Source: Xanthomonas arboricola pv. guizotiae (GTDB lineage: Bacteria; Pseudomonadota; Gammaproteobacteria; Xanthomonadales; Xanthomonadaceae). Taken from it: DNA of 64,000 nucleotides. Each line of letters begins with the position of its first letter. Within the stretch, counting starts at the first letter, position 1. Below the pieces are notes generated by a model, which worked only from the letters and a program-made list of their open reading frames with translations, ran no database searches and had not been told where the DNA came from. The position numbers were made by a program, and so were the translations under genes. Positions 1 to 9,029 of this stretch are shown piece after piece. The DNA is taken from the NCBI RefSeq assembly GCF_002940205.1, contig NZ_MDSK01000014.1, forward strand, positions 52,281-116,280, written 5' to 3'.

Positions 1-606
1 GTTGCGCAGCCCTTGTGCGCACTGGCGCGCGTAATCGGTCAATTGCTCGGCGGTGGCGGCACTGCTGTTTTCCAGCACCAGCGGCTTGCCGGCGGCATCG
101 CGGCACGCAAGCGGATGCGAACCGCCGGTGCCGCGCTGGTCGACCAGGAAGATGTCGCGCCGCTTGCGGACTTCATGCAGCCCCATGTCCACGATCGCGG
201 CGACCTGGGTGGTCGATTGTCCCGGCCCGCCGGCAATGAAGAACACCGGATCCGGCGTGCTGCCGGCGCCGGCCTCGCTTTCCAGCCAGGCGATCTTCAG
301 GTCGATGCTGCGCCCGGTCGGCGCGGCCGGGTTTTCCGGCACGCGCAGGCTGGCGCATTGCGCCTCGATATTGCCGGCCGCGCTGCCGGAACTCAGCGTG
401 CACGGTGCAAATTGCAGCGTGCCGTAACGATTGCCTGCGGCGGTGCCGGTCTGCGGCTTGCCGGCCTGCGGCTGCGCGGTGCCGGGCGTGGCTGTGCCCG
501 TCTTGGGCGTGGCAGCCGTGTTTTCAGCCGGCTGCTCCGCAGGCTGACATCCGGTTGCCAGCAATGCGATCAGCAGCGCCGCCACCAGTGTGGGTTGCTT
601 CACCAT
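1..606 (-). CDS. Secreted lipoprotein alpha/beta hydrolase (S33/TAP-like), cut by window edge
   Basis: Only the N-terminal 202 codons are present; the gene runs off the left edge. The start is the ATG read from 606, giving a hydrophobic segment followed by the lipobox LLATGC, so the product is a predicted lipoprotein. After a Thr/Ala/Pro-rich linker comes a catalytic-domain start with the oxyanion motif FFIAGGPGQS and, further on, FLVDQRGTGGSHPLAC, as in tripeptidyl-aminopeptidase/proline iminopeptidase-like hydrolases. The catalytic serine, aspartate and histidine lie outside the window, so peptidase activity is inferred from the family. It probably acts on peptides in the periplasm or at the cell surface. 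Confidence 0.8.
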   Translation of the reverse strand, partial: MVKQPTLVAALLIALLATGCQPAEQPAENTAATPKTGTATPGTAQPQAGKPQTGTAAGNRYGTLQFAPCTLSSGSAAGNIEAQCASLRVPENPAAPTGRSIDLKIAWLESEAGAGSTPDPVFFIAGGPGQSTTQVAAIVDMGLHEVRKRRDIFLVDQRGTGGSHPLACRDAAGKPLVLENSSAATAEQLTDYARQCAQGLRN

Positions 607-672
607 GTTCAGCATCTCTCCTGATAGTTCCTGTCCCCTGACGCCGCATCCGGTCGGGTGTGACCGGCGCGG

Positions 673-873
673 CTACTGCCCGTCTTCGTAAAGAAAGACG
701 TGCTCGATCGATTCCCCGAACAGACGCGCGATACGAAACGCCAACGGCAGACTGGGATCGTACTTGCCGGTCTCCAGCGCATTGATGGTCTGCCGCGATA
801 CGCCCAGGCGTTCGCCCAACTCGCCTTGCGACCAGCCGCTGGCCTCGCGCAATTCGCGCACCCGGCTATTCAT
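673..873 (-). CDS. Small XRE-family HTH regulator
   Basis: A 66-residue protein consisting almost wholly of one Cro/C1-type helix-turn-helix (WSQGELGERLGVSRQTINAL, about residues 14-33), ending with a short acidic tail. The family is made of stand-alone DNA-binding repressors that typically sit directly behind a small membrane protein gene, as here: the ATG overlaps the stop of the upstream membrane gene by four bases (ATGA), so the two are translationally coupled. It probably autoregulates the pair through the palindrome at 1593-1616; that assignment is inference. The ligand or signal is unknown. Confidence 0.85.
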   Translation of the reverse strand: MNSRVRELREASGWSQGELGERLGVSRQTINALETGKYDPSLPLAFRIARLFGESIEHVFLYEDGQ

Positions 874-1457
874 TCGAACCGTCGGGCATTGATGCTTTTG
901 GTGACGCCGTAGATGGCGCACAACATCGGAAACACCCACAACATCGCCACCGTCGCAGGGATGTCGATCAGCTCGGCGGCCTGCAGGAATCCGCCGGTCA
1001 TATACGCGCCGCTGACCAGGCCGGCGGCAATGGCGATCGACTCCAGTTCGATGCGCCGCTGCATCTCGTCCGAGTCGCGCACGTAGCGCGCCACCGCACG
1101 GATCACCAGGGCGACCAGCACGGCCGGCAACAAGGCGATCAGCACGCGCGCCCAGCGCGGATCCACATGCGCAAGCAAGTATCTCCAGAACAGCATCACC
1201 ACCACATACAAGCCCATCGGCACGCCGAATTCGCGGTGATAGCGCCGTGCCAGTGCCGGCCGCGTGCTGTCGCGCAGGCTGCCGCGCGACAGCAACAGCA
1301 GCAGCGACAGCACCAGGCAAGACACGCCCGCGCCGGCACAGAGCCCGGCAAGGTGGGCACTCAGCGGCAGCAGCTGCCAACGACCGAGCGCGCTGACGGC
1401 GAGCAGGCCGGCTCCCAGGCAGAGCGCCAGGAGCGCGTTGCGTCTGCAGCCGGTCAT
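870..1457 (-). CDS. Multi-pass membrane protein paired with XRE regulator
   Basis: A 195-residue hydrophobic protein with about five to six predicted transmembrane segments, no enzyme motif and no domain I can name. The frame is open further upstream, but the ATG at 1457 (MTGCRRN) has a GAGG Shine-Dalgarno eight bases before it and begins directly with a membrane segment. A charged stretch, RYVRDSDEMQRRIELESI, precedes the last pair of helices and resembles small inner-membrane proteins encoded with XRE regulators. It may sense or be controlled by the same signal as the regulator; the function is unknown. Confidence 0.7.
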   Translation of the reverse strand: MTGCRRNALLALCLGAGLLAVSALGRWQLLPLSAHLAGLCAGAGVSCLVLSLLLLLSRGSLRDSTRPALARRYHREFGVPMGLYVVVMLFWRYLLAHVDPRWARVLIALLPAVLVALVIRAVARYVRDSDEMQRRIELESIAIAAGLVSGAYMTGGFLQAAELIDIPATVAMLWVFPMLCAIYGVTKSINARRFE

Positions 1458-1592
1458 GCGCGTTGCCTCGCGCGCGCCGATGGACGCACTGGCAGGCCAG
1501 TGCCACCCATCCCGGAATCGCTGCGCAGCGGCCGCTGCGCCGACCATGCCGGTATGCACTCCCATTGCCGATGCTGCTGACGCATCCTCTTC

Positions 1593-1616
1593 GCCTGTCA
1601 AGTCAACTTGACAGGC
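1593..1616. promoter_or_regulatory. Perfect 11-bp inverted repeat, candidate XRE operator
   Basis: GCCTGTCAAGT and its exact complement ACTTGACAGGC are separated by two bases. The repeat sits upstream of the membrane protein/XRE pair and contains TTGAC(A/T), which could serve as a -35 hexamer for transcription leftwards. It is also upstream of the divergent GH39 gene, so one protein bound here could affect both directions. Binding by the neighbouring XRE protein is inferred from position and symmetry only. Confidence 0.5.
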
Positions 1617-1785
1617 ACGATGCGCTCGGCACGGCCCACTGTCAAGCACCCTTTACACGTTCGACCGCGTGCAATCCCTGCCCATCGCCACGCAACGCTG
1701 GCAGCAGGATGACCAAGCACGCCGGTCCGCAGCACCGGGCCGGAGCTGGGTTACGCTGCGCGATCGAACATTGGCGGGAGCGGTG

Positions 1786-3351
1786 ATGCGTCTGAAGACC
1801 TGGTTGGCAATTGCACTGAGCGGCTGCATGGCGAGCTCTGCCATGGCGCAGGAGGCGGCGCCTCGCACGATCGAACTGGATCTGGCCAGCGCCGCCGGGC
1901 CGGTCGACCGGTTCTACGACCTGTCGATCGGCTCGGACTTTCCCGGCACCTTGATCCGCAGCGACAGCCAGGCGCAACTGGTTCCGGCGGTGCAGGAGCT
2001 GGGGTTTCGCTATATCCGCTTCCACGACGTGTTCCATGACGTGCTCGGCACGGTGAGAGACGTCGACGGCACGCTCGTCTACGACTGGACCAAACTGGAT
2101 CAGCTCTACGATGCGCTACTGGCCAAGCGCATCCGTCCGTTTGTGGAATTGGGCTTTACGCCCGCCGCGATGAAGACCTCCGAACAGACGCTCTTCTACT
2201 GGAAGGGCAACACCTCGCATCCGGACCCGGCCAAGTGGGCGCAGCTGATCGATGCGTACGTGCGCCACATCCGTGCGCGCTACGGTGCCGACGAAGTGCG
2301 GCAGTGGTATTTCGAGGTGTGGAACGAGCCCAACCTCAGGGATTTCTGGGAGAACGCCGACCAGCAGGCCTACTTCGACCTGTATGCGAACACCGCGCGC
2401 ACGATCAAGGCGATCGATCCGCAGCTGCGCGTCGGTGGCCCCTCCACCGCCGGTGCGGACTGGGTGCCGGAACTGCTGGCCTTCGTTGCCAAGCACAAAC
2501 TGCCGATCGACTTCGTCACCACGCATACCTATGGCGTGGAGGGCAGCTTTCTCGATGAAGACGGCAAGCAGGACGTCAAGCTGTCGGCCTCGCCGGATGC
2601 CATCGTCGGCGATGTGCGCCGCGTGCGTGCGCAGATCCAGGCTTCGCCGTTTCCGGAGTTGCCGCTGTATTTCACCGAGTGGAGCAGCAGCTATACCCCG
2701 CGCGATTTCGTCCACGACAGCTACATCAACGCGCCCTACATCCTGACCAAGCTCAAGCAGGTGCAAGGCCTGGTGCAGGGCATGAGCTACTGGACCTACA
2801 CCGATCTGTTCGAAGAACCCGGCCCGCCGCCCACGCCCTTCCACGGCGGCTTCGGGCTGATGAATCGCGAGGGCATCCGCAAGCCGGCGTGGTTTGCCTA
2901 CAAGTACTTGAACGCGCTCAAGGGCCGCACTATTCCGCTGCGCGATGCGCACGCATTTGCGGCGGTGGATGGCCAGCGCATCGCCGCGCTGGCCTGGGAT
3001 TGGCAGCAGCCGGTGCAGGCGGTGAGCAATACCCCGTTCTATACCAAACAGCTGCCGGCCACCGACAGCGCAGCGCTGGTGTTCCGTCTGGCGCAGGTGC
3101 CGGCCGGCAACTACCGGCTGCAGGTGCGCAAGACCGGCTACCGGCGCAACGATCCGCTGTCGCTGTACATCGACATGGGCATGCCCAAGGAGCTGGCGCC
3201 GCGGCAGCTGGCGCAGCTGCAGCAGGCCACGCGCGACACGCCCGAGCAGGACCGGCGCGTGCGCGTCGGCGCCGATGGCGTGGTGGAGATCCGCGTGCCG
3301 ATGCGCAGCAACGATGTGGTGCTGATGACGCTGGAGCCGTCGGCGCGCTGA
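1786..3351 (+). CDS. Secreted GH39 beta-xylosidase-type glycoside hydrolase
   Basis: A 521-residue enzyme of the (beta/alpha)8 GH39 family, which hydrolyses terminal beta-xylosides (some members act on other glycosides). The ATG at 1786 is chosen because it opens a signal peptide (MRLKTWLAIALSGCMASSAMA) followed by AQ; the frame stays open upstream to 1669. The acid/base glutamate is in WNEPN (Glu181) and the probable nucleophile in YFTEWSSS (Glu298), the normal GH39 pair. A C-terminal beta-sandwich region follows from about residue 400. It probably acts in the periplasm or outside the cell on plant xylan oligosaccharides. It stands alone, divergent from the XRE pair. Confidence 0.88.
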   Translation: MRLKTWLAIALSGCMASSAMAQEAAPRTIELDLASAAGPVDRFYDLSIGSDFPGTLIRSDSQAQLVPAVQELGFRYIRFHDVFHDVLGTVRDVDGTLVYDWTKLDQLYDALLAKRIRPFVELGFTPAAMKTSEQTLFYWKGNTSHPDPAKWAQLIDAYVRHIRARYGADEVRQWYFEVWNEPNLRDFWENADQQAYFDLYANTARTIKAIDPQLRVGGPSTAGADWVPELLAFVAKHKLPIDFVTTHTYGVEGSFLDEDGKQDVKLSASPDAIVGDVRRVRAQIQASPFPELPLYFTEWSSSYTPRDFVHDSYINAPYILTKLKQVQGLVQGMSYWTYTDLFEEPGPPPTPFHGGFGLMNREGIRKPAWFAYKYLNALKGRTIPLRDAHAFAAVDGQRIAALAWDWQQPVQAVSNTPFYTKQLPATDSAALVFRLAQVPAGNYRLQVRKTGYRRNDPLSLYIDMGMPKELAPRQLAQLQQATRDTPEQDRRVRVGADGVVEIRVPMRSNDVVLMTLEPSAR

Positions 3352-3629
3352 GCGCCCGGCACGCCATTGCGCCTGCAATCAGGCGAGGCGTTGCGGGTGG
3401 ATTGCATGCGTGCAGCGATGCGCGCAGTTCGGCGCGATGTCCCGACCGTGCATCGTTCGTGACGTCGGGTGCGTCATGCGTGCGTTGCGGCATGTCGCGC
3501 GCATCGCCGCAGGACACTGCAGGCACGGCTTCATCAAGGTCCGGCGCGCTGGGCCGTCGTTCAGTCCGCGCAGCGCACAAGGTTGAAAGCGAATCGGCGT
3601 GACCGGTGTGCAGAACTTGAAGCAGCAGA

Positions 3630-3748
3630 CAAAACCTAGCGCGGTGACCAGCCGGTGCGGACAGCGCGGAGGAACCGCAGGGCACGAGTGATGCATGCAG
3701 ATTCCGAGCGCCGGCCGCGCCCACCTGGTGGTGAGCGCAGTCGTTTTG
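3630..3748. repeat. R element, copy 1 (about 120 bp, MITE-like)
   Basis: Bounded by CAAAAC at one end and CGTTTTG at the other, and closely similar over its whole length to 15458-15578, sharing blocks such as GCGGAGGAACCGCAG, ACGAGTG and GTGAGCG. It contains no ORF of its own. It lies between the convergent GH39 and DmeR-like genes. The rest of the gap, 3352-3629, holds no convincing gene. Confidence 0.8.
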
Positions 3749-3758
3749 AGAACCGCCC

Positions 3759-4031
3759 TTACTTTAGATAGGTCTTGAGAATGGCGGTGATGTCGTCGAC
3801 CGCCAACTCGCGCTCGCCCAGTGCCTCCGGTGCCGCGACGTGGTGCTTCAGGTGCTCACTGAGCAACTCGACCATCAGGCCCTGCGCAGCGCCACGAAAC
3901 GCCGCCACCTGCGTCAGCAACGCGGTGCAGTCCACGTCCTGCGCCAGGGCTTTCTCCAGCCCCTCCACTTGCCCACGGATCCGGCGCACGCGGGCGAGCA
4001 GCTTGGATTTGTCCTGATTCAGATGTGCCAT
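3759..4031 (-). CDS. dmeR: RcnR/DmeR-type nickel/cobalt-responsive repressor
   Basis: A 90-residue all-helical CsoR/RcnR-family DNA-binding protein. Starting at the second ATG (MAHL, 4031) puts an AGGGGG Shine-Dalgarno nine bases upstream and gives His3, Cys35, His60 and His64, exactly the ligand set of E. coli RcnR; the ATG six bases earlier would be only three bases from the G-run. Those four residues predict Ni(II)/Co(II) sensing rather than Cu(I) (CsoR) or formaldehyde (FrmR). It is divergent from a CDF efflux pump with two operator-like palindromes between them, so apo-repressor should block both promoters and metal should release it. The symbol rests on this arrangement. Confidence 0.85.
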   Translation of the reverse strand: MAHLNQDKSKLLARVRRIRGQVEGLEKALAQDVDCTALLTQVAAFRGAAQGLMVELLSEHLKHHVAAPEALGERELAVDDITAILKTYLK

Positions 4032-4037
4032 TGCCAT

Positions 4038-4076
4038 ATACCCCCTGGGGGTATCTGAGATACCATAGGGGGGTAT
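4038..4076. promoter_or_regulatory. Two G/C-tract operators for the RcnR/DmeR-like repressor
   Basis: Two 17-base palindromes lie 22 bp apart centre to centre: ATACCCCCTGGGGGTAT at 4038-4054 and ATACCATAGGGGGGTAT at 4060-4076. The second, read on the other strand, is ATACCCCCCTATGGTAT, matching the A/T-flanked C6-tract pattern known for RcnR/FrmR/DmeR operators. The first directly abuts the repressor start codon. They fill the 65-bp divergent region between repressor and pump, so binding should silence both genes. Confidence 0.75.
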
Positions 4077-4096
4077 CGTAGCCAGAGCCCCTCCCG

Positions 4097-5068
4097 ATGT
4101 CGATCACGCACGCCGCGCCGCACTGCGCGCAGTCGCATACCTTCGCCAGCGCCAACCCGCTTGCCGAGCGCAGCACCCGCAAGGCCGTCATCCTGACCGT
4201 GGTCATGATGCTGGTGGAGATCGTCGGCGGCTGGACGCTCAACTCCATGGCCCTGCTCGCCGATGGCTGGCATATGAGCTCGCACGCGCTGGCACTGGGG
4301 CTGGCACTGTTCGCCTACCGCTTCGCGCGGCGCAATGCCAACGACCTGCGTTTCAGCTTCGGCACCTGGAAGATCGAAGTGCTGGGTGGCTATACCAGCG
4401 CGATCCTGCTGTTGGGCGTGGCCGGCCTGATGGCGTTCCAGTCGCTGGAACGGCTGTTCTCGCCCAAGCCCATCCAGTACCAGGAGGCCACCGTCATCGC
4501 GGTCATCGGCCTGCTGGTCAACCTGATCTGCGCCTGGTGGTTGCGCGACTCGCATGGCCATGCGCATGGCCATCACCACGGCCACGCCCACGCGCATGAC
4601 GGTCATGGCCATGGTCATGCTCATGCCGATCTCAATCTGCGTGCCGCATATCTGCACGTGGTGGCCGATGCGGCGACCTCGGTCCTGGCGATCGTCGCGC
4701 TGCTCGCCGGCATGTACTGGGGCGTGACCTGGCTGGATCCGATCATGGGCATCGTCGGCGCGGTGCTGGTCACCGTGTGGGCATGGGGACTGCTGCGCAG
4801 CACCGGCCGCGTGCTGCTGGATGCGGAGATGGATGCACCGGTGGTGGAAGAAGTGAAGCAGGTCATCGCCGAGCTGCCGCATGCCATCGACATCGGCGAC
4901 CTGCATGTCTGGCGCGTGGGCAGCGATCGTTATGCCTGCGTCGTCAGTCTGGTCACGGCGGCCGACATCGATGCGGACCTGGTCCGCACTGCCCTGCAGA
5001 TCCACGAGGAACTGGTGCACATCACCGTCGAGTTGAAGCGCCCGCCAATGGGGCATGCTGCGGTCTAG
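4097..5068 (+). CDS. dmeF: DmeF-type cation diffusion facilitator (Co/Ni efflux)
   Basis: A 323-residue inner-membrane CDF antiporter exporting divalent metal to the periplasm in exchange for protons. Six transmembrane segments are evident; the metal site motifs are LLADGWHMSSH in TM2 and HVVADAATS in TM5, the HxxxD/HxxxD-like arrangement typical of DmeF. A long His-rich loop between TM4 and TM5 (about residues 152-176, repeated HGHAHG) collects metal, and a cytoplasmic CDF C-terminal domain follows. It lies divergent from the RcnR-like repressor, which supports Co/Ni rather than Zn specificity. The start ATG has a weak Shine-Dalgarno. Confidence 0.88.
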   Translation: MSITHAAPHCAQSHTFASANPLAERSTRKAVILTVVMMLVEIVGGWTLNSMALLADGWHMSSHALALGLALFAYRFARRNANDLRFSFGTWKIEVLGGYTSAILLLGVAGLMAFQSLERLFSPKPIQYQEATVIAVIGLLVNLICAWWLRDSHGHAHGHHHGHAHAHDGHGHGHAHADLNLRAAYLHVVADAATSVLAIVALLAGMYWGVTWLDPIMGIVGAVLVTVWAWGLLRSTGRVLLDAEMDAPVVEEVKQVIAELPHAIDIGDLHVWRVGSDRYACVVSLVTAADIDADLVRTALQIHEELVHITVELKRPPMGHAAV

Positions 5069-5344
5069 CGTTCGCAGCGCGCTGCATTCGTCGGCCTGCG
5101 GTCTTCAGTGCGCAAGCCGGTGCTACGGGCCCCGGCAGGTATCCACGGGCTGACCATGCTCGGCAGACACCAGCTCGGTAGCAGTCGAGATCGTCGGTGT
5201 GCATGGTGCAAGCGACGCATGACCGTCTGCCCGATCGTGCGCGGGGCCAAACGCAGCTATGCTCTTCGCCACGCCGGCGCTGCCAACGCACGCAGCCGGC
5301 ATGTCGCACACTTATGTTCCGGCTCCTGCGCACCATCGGCCCGG

Positions 5345-6820
5345 TCAGCGCGCCGTCTTGCCGACCACGCTGCGCATCAATCGGCTTGCTCCGAGCACCA
5401 CGCCGGTCAGCGAGAATGCCAGCCCGAGCAGTAGTGGCCCGAGTTGCACCACGCGCCTGAGCACGGGATGCGACTGCAGCAGCGGAACGTTGGTCGTATG
5501 GATGGCCAGATACAGCCAGGCATAGGTACGGCGACTGGCATCCAGTGCCAGCAGCGGTGCGCCGCTGGCCGGGTCGAAGTACAGCGCAGTGCGCGCAGGC
5601 GCTGCCACCGTCAGCCGCAGCGCATCGGCGGCAATCGCGTCGGCCTGGCGGTACAGCGCCTCGGCACTGTCGGGTGGCGTCGGCTCGCGATCCAGCGTCC
5701 AGGCATGCGCTGCCGCATGCCGGATCGCGTCGGGCGATAGCCGGGTGCCGGTGATGCGCCCGGGCATGCCTTCGCTCACCGCCGCACCGGCCGGGCCGCG
5801 TCCTACCGCAACAGGACGCCCACCGACCGCGGTGAAGTCGATCTGGGTGGCGCCCGACAGGCAGCGCAGCGCGCCGGCATTGATGCCTGCCAGCACCGTC
5901 GGCAAGGGCGCACCGGCATAGCGCGCGACCTTGGCCGGGTCCGGAATGCCTCTGGAGAACAGCCTGCCGTGGTCCATCGACAGCCAGCCGCTGAAGATCC
6001 AGCCCAGCACGAACACTGCAGCGATCAGGCCCAGGCCGTGATGCCAGCGAAGCCAGCCACGAAAGCCCGACCACGCAGGCCTGGGGCTATGCGCGCGTTG
6101 CCAGCTGCGATACACGCCCAGCACCGTGCCGGCGCCGGCGCTGCACAACGCCGCCAACGCCAGCCACCAGACGGTTCGATCCCACGCGGTAAAACTGCGC
6201 CGCAGCTGGGTGAAATACAGCCAGTGCGGAACCGACCCGACCCAGTTCCATGCCCGTTCGCTGGCACGGGTGCGCTGCATCACTTCGCCGGTCCGCGCAG
6301 AGACATACAGCACCGTGCCCAGGTCGTCCTGCAGCGCCGCGCGATAGAACGGCCGCCACGGATCGAACTTCTGGTGCACGCTCCATTGATCGTAGTCCAG
6401 CGGGCCATCCAGTCGCCGCACCCCGGCATGGCCGAAGGCAGCGGCAATCGCGCCGGCAGCCTCGGCACTCAGCAACCCACGCACCTGCCCATCGATGCCA
6501 TCGACGGCAACCGTCGCCGTCGCGCTGCCGACGACATAAGCGGGGCGCCCACCGATCGATACCAGCCGCATGGCCGTCGCATCGCGCACGCTGCGCAGGG
6601 CCTGCGCCGGCGCAACCGTCAGCCGCGACACGTCGATCCGCTCGGCGTCGCTCCAGCGTTGCTGGGGACTCAACGCGGGAAACGGCACGAACGCCAGCAC
6701 CAGGCCGCTGGCGAACCACACCGCAAACATCAGGCAGAACGCCACCCCGGTCCAGCGATGCAACCAGACGAGCCAGAACATCTTCGGCCGGCGCCGCGCG
6801 GCCCGATCAGAAGCGTGCAT
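5345..6820 (-). CDS. PepSY-associated membrane protein, likely iron-siderophore related
   Basis: A 491-residue PepSY_TM-family inner-membrane protein. It begins with HRWTGVAFCLMFAVWFASGL, the usual first helix; a periplasmic PepSY-containing region, a helix pair around residues 215-300 (including WHHGLGLIAAVFVLGWIFSG), a second periplasmic region and a final helix near the C terminus follow. Such proteins commonly accompany TonB receptors and are proposed to reduce ferric-siderophore iron, although the chemistry is not proven. The start used overlaps the end of the TonB receptor gene by 14 bp; a second ATG at 6781 would remove the overlap. The two genes surely form an operon. Confidence 0.82.
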   Translation of the reverse strand: MHASDRAARRRPKMFWLVWLHRWTGVAFCLMFAVWFASGLVLAFVPFPALSPQQRWSDAERIDVSRLTVAPAQALRSVRDATAMRLVSIGGRPAYVVGSATATVAVDGIDGQVRGLLSAEAAGAIAAAFGHAGVRRLDGPLDYDQWSVHQKFDPWRPFYRAALQDDLGTVLYVSARTGEVMQRTRASERAWNWVGSVPHWLYFTQLRRSFTAWDRTVWWLALAALCSAGAGTVLGVYRSWQRAHSPRPAWSGFRGWLRWHHGLGLIAAVFVLGWIFSGWLSMDHGRLFSRGIPDPAKVARYAGAPLPTVLAGINAGALRCLSGATQIDFTAVGGRPVAVGRGPAGAAVSEGMPGRITGTRLSPDAIRHAAAHAWTLDREPTPPDSAEALYRQADAIAADALRLTVAAPARTALYFDPASGAPLLALDASRRTYAWLYLAIHTTNVPLLQSHPVLRRVVQLGPLLLGLAFSLTGVVLGASRLMRSVVGKTAR

Positions 6821-8987
6821 GCAGGCTCAGCTCCAGCGTCCTGGGCAATCCCAGGATGACCTGGCCCGGGTAGAACACATCGGCCCATTGCACGTAGTCG
6901 GTGTCGAACAGATTGTCGGCATGCAGCGACAACGCAACCCCGGGATTCAGGTCGTAGGTCGCGTACGCATTGGTCAGGGTGTACGACTCCAGCCGCAGCG
7001 TATTGGCCAGGTTTCCGTAGCGCGTGCCGACATGCCGCACCGACAGGCCCAGCTCCAATGGCAGGCCGGCCACGTTTCTCACGCTGGTCCAGGCATTGAA
7101 CAGCGACTTGGGCACGTTGGCCGGACGATTGCCGGAGGCGTCCAGACCGGTATTGCTGTCGATGAACTGCGCGTACTCGGCATCGACGTAGGCGTAGTTG
7201 GCGCTGGCGCTCCACTGCGATGCCAGCTGCGCATCCACGCTGAGTTCGAACCCGCGCGAGGTTTGCTGCCCGATATTGCTGAGCGCGTCCTGCGCGGTCA
7301 GCGCCAGGATGTTGTTGCGCTTGATGTCGTAGAGCGCCAGCGTGCCGCTGAGTCGTTGGTCCGGCGTGGCGGCCTTCAGGCCCACTTCCACCTGCCGGGA
7401 TTTGCTCAATGCAAAATCCTGCCCCGCATTGACGATGAAGATATTGGAGCCGGCCGGATCGGTGGCAGTGGTGTAGGACGCATACGGTGTGATGGCCGGG
7501 GTGAGCGCATACACCAGACCGATGCGTCCATTGGCGGGGCGATAGGTCCTGGAGAAACTCGACGCTGCCTGAAACTCCCCATCCGGGCCGTAATTCTTGC
7601 GCTCCAGTTCGAGAGATTCGTAACGCCCACCGAGCACCAGCTTGGCCTTGTCGCTCACATCCAGGGCGTCTTCGACAAACAGCGCCGCGTTGGTCCAGGT
7701 GGTCGGGCTACGCCGACGCACCCGTTCGCCGAACGCACCGCTCGGCCCGCGCGCAGCCAGCGCCACGCTGTCGCCATCGGGGAAACCGCGGTTCCTGACG
7801 AACTCCAGGCGGCTGTAATCCAGCCCCACCACCAGGCGATTGTTCAGTCCGGCGATGCGCTGGTCGAAGGTGGCGCTGGTCTGATTCCCCCATAGCGTCT
7901 GATCGTGATACACGAAGAACCGGTCGCGATCGATCAGGTTCGTCTGCGTGTTGTAGCTGTAACTTTCCGAGTTCAGCCAGCGCCGATCGGCATGAAAGTA
8001 ATAGGCCATGTTCTGCAAGGTGACGGCGTCGGAGAGCTTCCATTTCAGATAGGCCTGCGGCCAGAGCTGACGCGAATCGATACCGGCATCGGCCACGTTG
8101 TAGTTGTTGCGGCGGGTGGAGCCATCGACGACATCGCCGTCGGGCGCGCGCAGGATGCCGTCGAGGGGAGTGCGCGCCACCGTGGCCGGCACCAGCGGCG
8201 TGCCGAAGTACGTCGACGGCTGGTCCTTTGCATAATCCAGCGAGAACTGCGCGCTGAGATCCTCGCGCGGGCGCCAGAGCAGCGACACGGTGGCATTGAG
8301 CGCGCTGGAATCGGCGCCATGCACATAGCCATCGGACGATACCCGGCTGATGTCGGCGCGGTAGGCCCAGTCGTCGTTGAGCCCTCCTCCGGCGCCGAGC
8401 CCCCAGATCCGCCCGCCATAACTGGATGCCCCGGCCAGCAGCTCGTACGTACCGGGGCCGAAGGTTGGCGCCTTGTTGGTCACATTGACCGCGCCGCCCA
8501 CCGCGCCCTGACCATAGATCACCGACGCCGGGCCTTTCAACACTTCGACCGATTGCAGGTTGAAGTTGTTCTGCGGCCGGTTGGTCATGTTCGACGGCCC
8601 CAGATACAGGCCGTTGTGCAGGATGGTGATCTGCCCGTCGGTGAAGCCGCGCATCGAGAAGGTCGCCGGATTTCCCGGCGAGCCGCCGGTGTTGATGCCC
8701 GGCAAACTCTCGGCCGCCTTCTCCACGCTGCGCAGGCCGCGTGCTTCGATCGCGGCGGCGTTGATCGCATCCAGCGTGCCCGGCGTCTCGCGCGCGGACA
8801 GATTGAGCCGGCTGCCGGTCGGGGTGAATTGCTCCAGCGAACGCAGGCGGCCGCTCACGACCACCTGGTCCAGCGTGGTCGCCTCGGTGGCTTGCACCGT
8901 GGCTGTCTGCTGCGCGCGTGCGGCGCCGATGCAGCCCAGTGCGGCGGCAATCGACAAGGACAGCAGCATGGCTTGCGTGCACGTCAT
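6807..8987 (-). CDS. TonB-dependent siderophore-type outer-membrane receptor
   Basis: A 726-residue receptor. The ATG at 8987 has GGAG eight bases upstream and opens a signal peptide ending near AARA/QQ. A TonB-box-like stretch (TTLDQVVVSG) precedes the plug domain, with the siderophore-receptor hallmarks FSMRGFTDGQITILHNGLY and VEVLKGPASVIYGQGAVGGAVN. A 22-strand barrel follows and the protein ends LELSLHARF, with the terminal Phe needed for outer-membrane assembly. It imports a ferric siderophore with TonB energy; the ligand cannot be told from sequence. The downstream PepSY gene and the nearby GlxA-type regulator support an iron role. No clear Fur box was found upstream. Confidence 0.9.
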   Translation of the reverse strand: MTCTQAMLLSLSIAAALGCIGAARAQQTATVQATEATTLDQVVVSGRLRSLEQFTPTGSRLNLSARETPGTLDAINAAAIEARGLRSVEKAAESLPGINTGGSPGNPATFSMRGFTDGQITILHNGLYLGPSNMTNRPQNNFNLQSVEVLKGPASVIYGQGAVGGAVNVTNKAPTFGPGTYELLAGASSYGGRIWGLGAGGGLNDDWAYRADISRVSSDGYVHGADSSALNATVSLLWRPREDLSAQFSLDYAKDQPSTYFGTPLVPATVARTPLDGILRAPDGDVVDGSTRRNNYNVADAGIDSRQLWPQAYLKWKLSDAVTLQNMAYYFHADRRWLNSESYSYNTQTNLIDRDRFFVYHDQTLWGNQTSATFDQRIAGLNNRLVVGLDYSRLEFVRNRGFPDGDSVALAARGPSGAFGERVRRRSPTTWTNAALFVEDALDVSDKAKLVLGGRYESLELERKNYGPDGEFQAASSFSRTYRPANGRIGLVYALTPAITPYASYTTATDPAGSNIFIVNAGQDFALSKSRQVEVGLKAATPDQRLSGTLALYDIKRNNILALTAQDALSNIGQQTSRGFELSVDAQLASQWSASANYAYVDAEYAQFIDSNTGLDASGNRPANVPKSLFNAWTSVRNVAGLPLELGLSVRHVGTRYGNLANTLRLESYTLTNAYATYDLNPGVALSLHADNLFDTDYVQWADVFYPGQVILGLPRTLELSLHARF

Positions 8988-9029
8988 GCGCGTTCTCCAG
9001 GGAGGCAGGTGGAAGACCGGGTGCGTACC

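Noticed and set aside
4019..5056. 345-codon ORF on the minus strand
   Set aside because: Antisense shadow of the DmeF gene; its His/Asp/Gln composition mirrors the pump codons and no domain is present.
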